Positions 32,404-42,002 of a stretch of 64,000 nucleotides of DNA are shown one piece after another (within the stretch, counting starts at the first letter, position 1; each line of letters starts with the position of its first letter). Where the stretch lies: assembly GCA_022559985.1 (NCBI GenBank), contig JAFJTR010000003.1, forward strand, positions 124,001 through 188,000. Direction: 5' to 3'. The notes under the pieces are model-generated. The model was not told where the DNA came from. It made no database searches and was given only the letters and a program-made list of their open reading frames with translations. The translations under genes were made by a program, and so were the position numbers. The stretch comes from Parastagonospora avenae f. sp. tritici 18332-5 (Eukaryota; Ascomycota; Dothideomycetes; Pleosporales; Phaeosphaeriaceae).

Positions 32404-35014
32404 CTAAGCCTCCCACCTCCTCGCCACGTCACTCCTATCCTTCCCATCGTCTCCCTTCTGCTCAGAATCATCTGCATCACTCACCCCCGCCTCCTTTGCA
32501 AGATTCGCGAAAAAATCATTAACTTCTTCCTCCGCCCCCGGCCCCAAATCATCCACCACCACCGGCATGTCCTCCAAATTACCCACATGCTCACCCTCAT
32601 TCGTAACCGGCCAAACACCCTCCAAGCCCGGTGGAGCCGAAGGGCCTGGGCCTAGAAAGAGCGGCGGTAGGACATCTACATCCTCTGGCTTTGACGTAGA
32701 GTTGGTAAGAGGGGGTTCGTTCTGCTTCTCGTTCTGAGCCAGCGCAGCTTCAAACGATGCTTGATCAGCTGCGTCTTGCAGAGGATTCGACGCCGCTGCT
32801 TTGCTTGAAAGTAGCTTCGCCGGCGGAGCATCGTCCTTCGCCATGCCTAATGGAACAGTGAGGAATTGCATATCAGACACATTCCCGGTATCACCCTCCG
32901 GCCGCAGCGAATCGTACAGCCGCTCGTAATCCAGCCCGAGATCGCGCATGCCGGTGAACACAGGGTCGTCGGCTAGTTCGTCGGCGGGCAGGTCCGCGGC
33001 GTCGAACCAGCCAGCATTTTGGCGTTTCTGATGCGTGTCGTCCTTCGCCATCCACAACGGTACAGTGAGAAATTCCATGTCTGAAGTATCCCCACCATCG
33101 CCCTCCGGCCTGAGCGAATCGTATAGGCGCTCGAAGTCCAACCCGAGACGACGCATGCCGGTGAACACGGTGTCAGACTCCAGTTCATCAGCCGGCAAAT
33201 CCGCAGCACCAAACCAGCCGGCGGACTGGCGTTTCCGCGCCGGTTTGAGCGTGCTCTGCACATCGGCCGCGGCATCGATGACCGCGAGCGTCGAATTGAC
33301 CAGCGCCGTGGAATTGAGCAGTGTCGACCCCCTCGTGTCCGTCGTTGTTAAGTTGCGTATGCACTCAATGACCGTGGTTTGTAGCCTGGCCAAGTACGCG
33401 AGGAATGAGTCAAATGACGAAGGCGTTGGCGTGACGATAAGCGCATCTTCCCTCTTTACCAACCGCGAGGATTTTCGGGGCGTCATGCCCTGCACGAGCG
33501 TCTTCAGGCTGGTTTGGAAAGCCTGGAGATTCGCTTCTGTCTGCTTGCTGGTCGTGGCGCCTTTAACGCACGCCTTAACAAGACGAGTAATATCAGAATT
33601 CAGCCTGGTGAGGTTGGCGTCAATGTCTTTTGACCCGACACTCGTGGCGGATCGCTTTGCGAGGACGAGTTGGACCATGGCGGAGATGTCGGCGCCGAGG
33701 GTTTTGAGGTTCGATGCAACTTCTTTGCTTTCTTTGCTTGCGGGGGAGGCAGTTTTGGTGGGCGTGGAGCTTTTGATGGGAGTGCTGGTCGTCTTGCCTT
33801 GTCGCTCGCAGGACCATGTGCATTCGCCTTTGCGCACCCAGCGGCCGGGGGATCTACAGCCGCCAGTAGGAGGTTTGGTGGAGCCGCAGGGGTCACGCTT
33901 GCTGGGGCGGGATCCGCCGTATAGGTTCTTTAGGTAGGCGTCGAGTTCTTGTTCGACTTTTGGCGAGGGTTTCTTGCCGGTCTTGACGTCTTGGACTTGT
34001 TGCTGGTTGTTCGATTGCTGAGCCTGTGCTTGTTGGGCTGGCTTTGCGGATGCAGACGCGGCTGAACCGCTGATAGCTTTTTGACTGGAAGGACCTCCAT
34101 GGCATTCTTGGTGGTACTGGCCATCGTTGCAGTTTGACGAGCTGCCTGAGTTCGAAGGAGCGCTTGGCTGCCATTGTCCTTGGGAACTTGATGGTGGAGA
34201 ACTGCCAGCGTTCTTACCCCCCTTTCCAGTACATTGGCTTGTGCCGAAACTTGGTTTGCCGGAACGATTTATGCCATCGGCGAAATCGACGCTCTTGCCT
34301 GGCGTGTCGAAAACGACGTCTTGGGTCTCTTTGGTGACACAGTCGTTCACGCTCTTGAGGTTCGCAACGAAGAGCGGCGGGTAAGATGAGAGAGATGCTT
34401 GGGCTGCGGCATTGGTCTTCTGCACATCCCTCATCTCGACGTGTTCTGAAAGATCGTCTCGTTTGTCATTGTCTTTCGGTACGATCTCAACGGGTGCGCA
34501 GTTCATGTACATTTCTCGATTGCCGATTTTGTTGAACCTGATAGGCACTGTCAGCTTGTAGTCATTCAGCATAGAGATCCACTTACCATGTCCAAGCAAA
34601 TAGTCCTCTCTTCCTACCACCTTTCGCCAGCTCCGGCGGCACTGTGAAGCTATACTCCTTCTTTTCAGGACAGCCGCCCTCGATACTTTTAATGACTCTG
34701 AATTCTTTCCCCTCATCAAAACTCATACTGAGCTGGCAACTTCCCCCGCCATGTGTTGCGCTGCCCGTGAGTTGCATCTTGTAAGTGCCGCCAGCTTCGT
34801 ATGTAGCTGTTGTAGTCCATGGCGTATTCAGATGGTACCCTTTGCAAGCGAAATCACTGCCGTCTGCATGCAGGGGGTTCAAAATGTTGTAGTCTTTTGG
34901 CTCGTTTGGGCGATTTGCGTGCGGGTCACGAAAGGGAGAGGGTTTTGACATTTGCATGTGAGCATGAGCGAGTGGAAGGGCGCTAAGCGCACCTAGGAGA
35001 AATCGTGAAGCCAT
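32404..35014 (-). CDS. AA11-family lytic polysaccharide monooxygenase with long repeat-bearing tail
   Basis: Exons 35014-34587 and 34537-32404 (49-nt intron, GTAAGT donor) give 853 residues. The signal peptide MASRFLLGALSALPLAHA is followed by His19, the predicted mature N-terminal copper ligand (HMQMSKPSPFRD). The second histidine-brace residue lies in GSATHGGGSCQLS (mature His70), and GSDFACKG and EMYMNCAPVEIV fit AA11. AA11 enzymes oxidatively cleave chitin. The catalytic part ends near residue 220; the remaining ~630 residues are unusual. They hold a Ser/Gln/Gly linker, a four-Cys segment (DPCGSTKPPTGGCRSPGRW), helical stretches, then two 69-residue repeats each introduced by Lys-Arg, and an acidic end. 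Five KR dibasic sites in a secreted protein suggest kexin processing. An in-frame ATG at 35026 would add MLDI; 35014 gives the tidier signal peptide. Confidence 0.85.
32821..33234 (-). repeat. Tandem duplication (2 x 207 bp) in AA11 tail, each unit starting with a KR site
   Basis: Unit 1 (33234-33028) starts KRQSAGWFGAADLPADEL; unit 2 (33027-32821) starts KRQNAGWFDAADLPADEL. Both continue with VFTGMR, LGLD(F/Y)ERLYDSLRPEGD, SDM(E/Q)FLTVPL and MAKDD. The copies are close at protein level and start exactly at the dibasic pair. Confidence 0.9.
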
Positions 35015-35609
35015 GATGTCCAGCATACAATGGTGTAGAGAGTGGAAGGTGGTGGTTCAATGCGCACCGGGGATGAGCGAATTCAGCCATATTGATAAAG
35101 TCTGATGGTGGGAAGCAAGGGAAGGTGGTTTGGTTAGAGAAAAGTACGCGGCGAATTCCAGAGTAAGACAGCGCCGATATAGTTCGTTCTGGTGGGATAA
35201 GAAAATAGTCCGTGGAGAAAGTAGTAGATATGACAAATCAATGAATGCGATGCTTCAAGACCTTGGACGAAGAAGTGGATGCAGGAAGTTGCAACAGAAA
35301 ACTTTCTGCTATATCATATCATTAGTCGAGTTGCTGTCAGTCTCGGAGCCCTTCTGTTGTTGTCGATATTCCAAACCCACATGTCAACGCCCCAGTATCC
35401 CCTCAGAGATTGGAATGCAATCCCCAACCTCGTCGCCCTACACCACGTCCCGCATTCCAAGCAGTATTGGTACAACATCGCATATATCCGGTTCGTTCGT
35501 GATTCAGGAACGCCTCTAAACGAAGAGACGCACGTCCGGTAAAGATGCGCATCGGATGAGAAGCGAAACATGTGCGTCCACAGCCCCCTCTTCACCAATT
35601 ACACCCGCT
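35015..35609. other. Intergenic upstream of AA11 gene
   Basis: 0.6 kb containing the AA11 promoter and the 3' flank of PGA2. Short frames only. Confidence 0.5.
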
Positions 35610-35945
35610 TTATTTCCGCTGCTTCGCCTTGCCCTCCCCGCTGTCCTTGACTTCGCCCAGCACTTTCCCGCCGCCGCTCTTCTTTGCGCCTCCGCGCAGA
35701 CTATTCGCATCCGGCGCCCTGTCTTCGCCAAGGCCCAAGTCATCTGCCTCCTTCTCAAATTGCGCCTTTTGTCTCTTCGCTGCGAAGCCCAGTAGATAGG
35801 GACGCAGCAGCATGTAGCCGCCGATGATGACGATGATGCGGATCCAGCGCTGGGCCGTCATGCCCTCGAAGGAGGCAATCGAGTTTGTGACCAGGCGTTC
35901 CTTGGCGATGTTGAGGTTGTCGAAGACATAGTCTACGTATTCCAT
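35610..35945 (-). CDS. PGA2: Pga2-type ER protein-trafficking factor
   Basis: A single exon of 111 codons. The order is a short N-terminal helix (MEYVDYVFDNLNIAKERLV), then MTAQRWIRIIVIIGGYMLLRPYLLGFAAKR, the transmembrane segment and RPY motif typical of the Pga2 family, and a Lys/Gly-rich cytosolic tail. In yeast, Pga2 is an essential ER membrane protein needed for maturation of Gas1 and alkaline phosphatase. Length and single-pass topology match the family. It is divergent from MHF1 with 369 bp between the start codons. Good confidence from the TM motif and size. Confidence 0.8.
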   Translation of the reverse strand: MEYVDYVFDNLNIAKERLVTNSIASFEGMTAQRWIRIIVIIGGYMLLRPYLLGFAAKRQKAQFEKEADDLGLGEDRAPDANSLRGGAKKSGGGKVLGEVKDSGEGKAKQRK

Positions 35946-36314
35946 GATGGCGACGTGTGAAGTGACTCGAAGGGGTGTAAGGGTGGGAAGGATGTGCGAT
36001 GATTGTCGCGCGCGGTGAAGATGCGCCGGGTGGATCTGAGGTTGTGTCGAGTGTCGCCGGAATGCACTTACTCGTCGAGACGGCGTTCAGTAGTGATTTA
36101 TGATAGACGTAGTCTGTTGTTGAGTGCAAAGTTGGCAGTAAAGGAGCAACAACAATACGGTCCAAATAAAATGTCTCAAGCCTCAACACCGACCCTGGAC
36201 CCTTGCCGGGAATCGCCCGCCCATGACCCGAGGCCGCCCCACACTTCACTCTACGCGTCGCGTCATTCTGCAACTTCACACCAACACTGCAAGGTCAACA
36301 TATACACAACCACA
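35946..36314. promoter_or_regulatory. Bidirectional promoter region PGA2/MHF1
   Basis: 369 bp separate the two divergent ATGs and must hold both promoters. No specific motif was identified. Confidence 0.5.
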
Positions 36315-36804
36315 ATGGCGTCCACTGATGCCACAGCCGAGCGCGAAGAGGTGCGAATGCCCTGCAAACCATGCATCAATCCAATGACTAATTCATCCCA
36401 ACAACAGCGCCTCAAATCCGCCCTCTGGTACACAATCGGCCAATACATCGACGAAGAATGCCTGACTTCCGACCTCAACGCGACGCCCCAATTCATCGGC
36501 GCATTAACTGAGCTCGTTTACACGCAAATTGGTACCCTACACCTCCTCCTACCCACCCACACTCATTCCATCACCATCTAACTCATCTCAAGCAAACACC
36601 TCCCACGACCTCGAAGTCTTTGCCAAACACGCGGGCCGCAAGGCGATTAATACGGATGATGTCATGTTGTTGACGAGACGCAATGATGCGCTGGAGAGTA
36701 TGTTGAAGGGCGAGTTGGAGAGGATGGAGAGGGCGGAGGGGAGAGGTGGAGAGGGAGAGAAGAAGAAGGGGAGACCGGTTGGGAAGGGTAAGGCGAAGGC
36801 GTAA
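36315..36804 (+). CDS. MHF1: CENP-S/MHF1 histone-fold protein
   Basis: Exons 36315-36531 and 36593-36804 (61-nt intron, CTAAC branch) encode 142 residues. The histone fold reads RLKSALWYTIGQYIDEE, FIGALTELVYTQIANTSHDLEVFAKHAGRK and INTDDVMLLTRRNDAL, the characteristic CENP-S order, with the intron inside helix 2. The C terminus is a Lys/Gly-rich tail (KKKGRPVGKGKAKA). MHF1 pairs with MHF2/CENP-X, binds DNA, stimulates the FANCM/Fml1 helicase and is a constitutive centromere component. ATG 36315 is chosen because it follows an A-rich context (ACCACAATGGCG). The upstream frame is open but has no homology-like content. Confidence 0.9.
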
Positions 36805-37231
36805 ATGTGGTTGGGATGATGGAATGGCGTTATGGCGTTATGATGGATATGATATGATACCCAATTATCCGAACTATGGAAGCCAATGCAAGTTCTTCCA
36901 ACATTGAATGTATCTCATCACGTGCTGCATGCATGTTAGTATCTCGATGGCAGCCAATACTATGCGACGAATAATTTACACTCGACAGAAGCGCAAATCA
37001 AAGACACCATTTGAAGTACATTCTCATATTAAGTATTAAGTTCGTAGCTAGCATATCATACAACAATCTATTTCCGAGTCACCACTCTCATCCATTCCGT
37101 CTGATAACGTGGTATAATGCGTAATTCGTAATAAGTCTCCCAGGAGAGGCACCTCACTGATGCATCGTCGTTCTTATCCAACTTCAATATCTTCCTCATC
37201 CCATCGCAAGACAGGATCAAGGTAGAGTAGC
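36805..37231. other. Intergenic between convergent MHF1 and MARVEL gene
   Basis: 427 AT-richer bases made of the two 3' flanks. No gene seen. Confidence 0.5.
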
Positions 37232-38106
37232 TTAATAGTTGGTCGCAGGAGTCTGGTAAGTGCCAGTGGGCGCGGTGTGGTATCCACCGTTCAGGGTACC
37301 AGTCTTGTGGTGGTCATCAACGCAGTTGGCGTGGGGCACGCCGACAGTAGAGCCGGTGTAAGCAGTGTCGTGGCTGGGGCGGACGTCATGAGCAGGGACA
37401 GCAAGACCGCCCGCGGCGACAGGGGTAGCGGCAACTTCGGGGTCTTGGAGACCGCGGTTGCGCTGGTTGCGCTGCCAGAACTTGATGCCGGAGCCCTTGG
37501 TGTAGCCGTTGGATGGGCCGGGACCATAGCGCTTCTCCTTCTTGTGGTGCTTGGTCATGAAGAGCTGGAAGGGGATGGAAATCAGGAGGAGGACGCTGGT
37601 GGTGAGTTAGTAAGGGGTGGAATGGGAGGAGGAGGGAGGACGTACGCTCCGACAATGGACACGGCGAAGCAGGCGGTGTTGAGCTTGCAGATGGATCCGA
37701 GCGAGGCGGCGTAGGTGATTTGGTCGTTGAAGCCTTCCTTGGAGCTCTCGTCTCCGTTGCCGAGAGGAGTCTTGACGAATCCTGAGCATGATGATGCGCC
37801 GTCGCGGGTGAGGACGGCAATGGCAATCATGCCACCGCAGCAGAGGAGGTCAAGAAGTATGCCGAGAAGAGCAAAGAACTTCTTTCCGCCGAGGCAGCAC
37901 GTCAACAGGACGGCGAAGATGGTGTACAAAACAACGGCGCCAGAGATACCCTCGACAGCTTGTTGCCAGCGGGGAATGGTGACATCGCGGTCAGCCTGGA
38001 CAGCCAGGAAGTAGGAGTAGATTCCAAGGATGAGTCCAGCGCAGCAGAACGCGAGCGCATAGATGAGCGTGGAGCCAAATCTCAGGATCACGCCGCCGAC
38101 AGCCAT
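37232..38106 (-). CDS. Four-pass MARVEL-like membrane protein
   Basis: Exons 38106-37646 and 37595-37232 (50-nt intron, GTACGT donor, TTACTAAC branch) give 274 residues. Four hydrophobic segments are visible: LIYALAFCCAGLILGIYSYF, AVVLYTIFAVLLTCCLGG, FFALLGILLDLLCCGGMIAIAV and, crossing the intron, ACFAVSIVGAVLLLISIPFQLFM. The loop before TM4 is extracellular-type with Cys residues (SSCSGFV ... SICKLNTACF). The cytosolic tail is hydrophilic and begins TKHHKKEKRYGPGPSNGY. Topology resembles fungal MARVEL-domain plasma-membrane proteins of the NCE102 group. Function would be in membrane domain organisation. ATG 38106 is the natural start; the open frame upstream is leader. Confidence 0.75.
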
Positions 38107-39458
38107 TGTGAAGGTAATGTGTATATCACAAAAAAAAAGTGAAGAAAGGCTACGTGATGAGCTTGCAAGGTGGGCAGTGATTAGTTGCGAAGTTCGTTTC
38201 GATAATGGGACATCAATTAAGCCAGGCGCAAGGGATAATTTATGTCTTACCACAGATTTGTGACAGCTGCTATGACGACAGCCTCGCAGCTGCAATCCTT
38301 CCTTGTTCGCAAGACGCAGGTCGGCGTCGATCTCTCGGCTGTGGCTGATGCGACGTCATCTGCTCAACTTATTCCAAACCGCAACCAATCACGCATCCTG
38401 GAAATTCGCCGACGGCTTCACATCTAGCGGCTAGACTTTTGCGCCAGCGCCGAACCAAGAAAACTCACAGCCCTGAGATCATCCCGCTCGTCCTCTTTCA
38501 TCGCCAGCAGGGAAATTAATCCTGCCCATGACATGCTGTCTGAGCCACACCTCATCAGACACATGCGCGATGTGGATGCCCCTTGCAGTGGTCGAGACTG
38601 CGACGGCCCTGGGGCGTGGCCATCGGATCGACGGTACCAAGGTTCTGACTGCGTTCGGCTGCTGCCGAGAGTTATACGAGCGTGCACCCACTTTATGAAA
38701 GGAACGTCTGGATTGTGCTCCCGACAATGTCTTGATACAGACAATGTGTGAAAGAAAGACAGGCTCGAGTCCAGCGCCCACGTCGCACAAGCTGCAACAC
38801 CGACTCGTCGCAATGACGATGTCTCCTCCGCGCACTTCCTTACTGTCACCGCTTGACGTCGAGCTGCCTGACGTGTGCAGACCCTGCATTGCACAAGTCG
38901 TGCTGTTAAAGTTCCCCGGATCGACCTCCGCATGACGCTGTGCAGTAGCGCTGTTGTTGTTGACATCGTCGGAATACCTGCTGTCCGAGTGGACGTGAGC
39001 TGCTTAATTCATGGCAGCGTCCAATTTCCAAGGAAGTTTGGTAGACACCATGTTCGACCCGTCGGTTTCATGGGCAAGCACGTGAAGCGACAATCAAGAT
39101 GGACTGCCGAAACGTCGTTGACAGCTAGACCCGGATGACATCGCAATCTTATCATGGTACCGCAAACATCCGCAGGTCGTCATGGAAGTCCTTCAGCCTA
39201 TTCAAATACCGACGGGTCAACGTCAGACTACCAAACATGACGCGAATTGCAGTGTGCATGGAACTGTTTTACCCGCTGCGAAGCAAGAGTTAGACCCCTA
39301 CTAATCTTCGATCGGCGATGAGCAGTATTAGCACAATCAAATCCAATTCGGAGATTTGAGATGAACAAGTAATGGGTGTATTGAAGAATGTAAATGGTAT
39401 ATGTACAAGAACGTCAGACAGAAAATCCTACATCATACAGTTGATCCCTCAGCAACGC
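38107..39458. other. Intergenic, 1.35 kb
   Basis: Promoter of the MARVEL-like gene and 3' flank of the AA9 gene. An A9 run lies near 38131-38139. No supportable coding frame. Confidence 0.5.
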
Positions 39459-40433
39459 TTAGAAAGCACGAGCATGGCGGCGCGCCTTGGTGGAAGAGCC
39501 AGCCTTACCCTCAAGCCAAGCAATGAAGGTGTCGAGGGAGAAAGTGGCAGGCAGAGCGCCATCGTTACCAGCACCGGGTGCAGGAGCAGGGCTCGAGGAA
39601 GCGGCGGGAGAAGGAGTGGCCTCAACGACAGCAGATGCGGCCGGGCTGGGAACAACAGCCGGGCTGGCACTGGCCGAGGGCACAGTGGGAGTAGTCGAGT
39701 TGGAAGGCATGGGGGCGGAAGGAGTGGTAGGAGCCGAACCACCAGATCCAGCACCGCAAGATGCGACAGGTCCACCAGGCGCCTTATAGGTGGTAGCGTC
39801 GTAGCCGTTGTAGTAGTTGGGGATGTAGATGTTGGCATCGTCCTTCTTGTACGCGCCTGGAATCGAGATGGTAGGGCCGCAGGAACCGCTGCCAGTGCCG
39901 GCGACCTTGAGCTGAGCGCAGCCAATGTAGAATTGGCCACCGCCGAGGGTCTGGGAGGAGTGCAGGGCAAGCATCTCAGAGCGAAGCAGGTACTCTCCGC
40001 TGGCAAGGCCAGTAGGCAGCTTGAATTCATGGGTCATGTTGTTCGCGCCCATAACCTCGCTGGCCCACTTTCCGTTGACCTGGTTGAGCTCATCGATCTT
40101 GAACCAACCATCGCCTTCACCGGTAGCGGTCGCAGCATCGTCGACTGCCTTGAGGTAGTGTGTGATGGGCCCTGGGTGACCAGACTGGTCCCACTGGACC
40201 TTGATCGCGTCACCAGCGCTGGCGTCAAGAGTCTTGACAGCCGCACCGTTGGTGGACGGGACGTTGCAAGCCATGTTCTTGCTCGTGACATCCTCGATAG
40301 GGCTATTGTTTGGTGGCATCCGGATGCCGGCCTGGTTGCCAGGAGTCACATCGTTGATCCAAATCTGGTGGAAGTTCTGATGAGCCGAGACGGCAGAGAT
40401 GAGAGCGGTGGTAAGGAGTGCCTTGGAGAACAT
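39459..40433 (-). CDS. AA9-family lytic polysaccharide monooxygenase (formerly GH61)
   Basis: A single 324-codon exon. Signal peptide MFSKALLTTALISAVSA, then mature HQNFHQIWINDV with the catalytic N-terminal His18. Further AA9 landmarks are QWDQSGHPGPITHYL, WFKIDEL, PTGLASGEYLLRSEMLALHSS (second copper His) and GGGQFYIGCAQL with the axial Tyr. The catalytic domain ends around residue 230. A Ser/Pro/Ala-rich linker of ~70 residues follows and ends in a short helix (FIAWLEGKAGSS) and a basic RRHARAF tail. There is no CBM1 module and no clear hydrophobic GPI signal. The enzyme would oxidatively cleave cellulose or xyloglucan outside the cell. It lies 4.4 kb from the AA11 gene, on the same strand, with three genes between. 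Confidence 0.95.
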   Translation of the reverse strand: MFSKALLTTALISAVSAHQNFHQIWINDVTPGNQAGIRMPPNNSPIEDVTSKNMACNVPSTNGAAVKTLDASAGDAIKVQWDQSGHPGPITHYLKAVDDAATATGEGDGWFKIDELNQVNGKWASEVMGANNMTHEFKLPTGLASGEYLLRSEMLALHSSQTLGGGQFYIGCAQLKVAGTGSGSCGPTISIPGAYKKDDANIYIPNYYNGYDATTYKAPGGPVASCGAGSGGSAPTTPSAPMPSNSTTPTVPSASASPAVVPSPAASAVVEATPSPAASSSPAPAPGAGNDGALPATFSLDTFIAWLEGKAGSSTKARRHARAF

Positions 40434-42002
40434 TTTGATGTTTGGAAGAGCTGTAGTTGTGTCGATCTGTACAGTGACTGTGGTTGAAAGTGATCCCGGA
40501 TCACGTTGAATGAATGTAAAGAGTGAATGTGGTATCGAAAGGAAGAACGTTGAAAGAAGGGCTGGCCTGTTGGAATGATGATCGTATGCCAGACCGACGC
40601 TTTAAATATTATATACAGCAGGATGCGATTCAGCGCGCGCCTACAATAATTCTTCCGGTCTGAAGGGTTGACACATGGGTACCTGCATCAGCCGTGCGCG
40701 CTTACTGCGAACAGTATGCACACCGACCGGAAGCGCGCTCCGGGTACTATACTTGAGTACCATCCTTACCCAGACGAGGATAGACGTTCTCGAAAATCGT
40801 TGAAAAGAGATGAGTGGTTTGCTGTGTGGAGACACGGATGTTTTGAAACTCGACTCTTCTGGAATAGCGAATTTCATGCCGCATACCTTAGCGCTACGGG
40901 TCGTTTCAAACACCACTTCGCAAGCGAGCGCTTGTCTATGTGATGAACACCATGCTAAGGAATTTCATGCCTGCGTCCTTTATACGAATAGCTTTTGCAT
41001 GTTGTTCATGCTTTGCGGTCCGGCCACGCGAATATCGAAAGAATGCGATCAGTAGAACCTTGAGTTGAGAAGAAGTTGAGGAAATTCGAGATGAATCATT
41101 GGAAGGAAGCCCCACCTAAGGAGATCAAACGTGGGATTCATTGATTATTCCGTGGCGCTGCACGTCTTGACGCGCGCGGGCTGTATCAGTAGAATGAAGA
41201 ACCACAGCTCGAGACGCTGCTGTGGATCGCTGCGCTTATGAGGAATCATTGGATTACAGGTTGTGGATGTTGTGGATGCAGTTACCCAGGTATGCTCGAA
41301 CGACTCCGGGCGGAAGGTGTAGCCGTAAATAACTTAGCGCCTTGGTCTTGGCGTCTCCGGTCTTCCTCCATGAGGGCGGCTGCGGTCTTCAGCTGCACAA
41401 GAGACTCAACATGCATACGAATTATACGCACGCATGCCTTAGCATGCGGGCAAGAACCGACCTAGTTGAGCTATGTGCAGGGGCGTAGGACGCTAACAGG
41501 CAGCAGCAAAATTCATGCCCGCTTCGAATCTACACGATATAAGCGGTCGGTCTAGAGATATGATTATTGTAAGTTTTGATAAGGGCCTGAATATATACGC
41601 AGCTACAAGATGATTTACTTGCTCCTCTTTAAATCGTTGAACATATACAGGCTACCTCTTTACCTCTTCTTGTGAGGAAAGGGTGGGCACGAATTGTGCC
41701 GCTGCCGAGTCCCGCAGCAGGATCTCGTGAGTAAGGCGTAGGTGGCGCAGGGAGCTGACGAACAGTTGCTGAGCACTTACTGGCAATGTCACATAGTCCC
41801 TTTTAAATCTTTCGGTCAATATCGTACACGAGCCCTACCTGGGACTTATCTACATTCACTTTTTTTCTTACCCTGCTGCCAAAGCATATCCTTGTTATTA
41901 AGTCCGTTGACACACAGGGACAAGTTCGAGATCTGGGAATCAAGTACAGTACATGAGGGCTAAAAACATTTGTGTTTGCCTCACCCAGCTGCTCACTCAC
42001 TC
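40434..42002. other. Intergenic, 1.6 kb
   Basis: AA9 promoter on the left and the flank of the HET pseudogene on the right. Scattered short frames without motifs. Confidence 0.5.
40608..40615 (-). promoter_or_regulatory. TATA box of AA9 LPMO gene
   Basis: On the minus strand TATATAAT lies ~175 bp before the AA9 ATG, inside an AT-rich 20-bp island in otherwise mixed sequence. This is a plausible core promoter of a strongly inducible secreted enzyme. Confidence 0.5.

Noticed and set aside
38424..38966. 180-codon minus-strand frame as a gene
   Set aside because: Basic, Ser/Arg-rich and motif-free; overlaps equally long frames in other phases.
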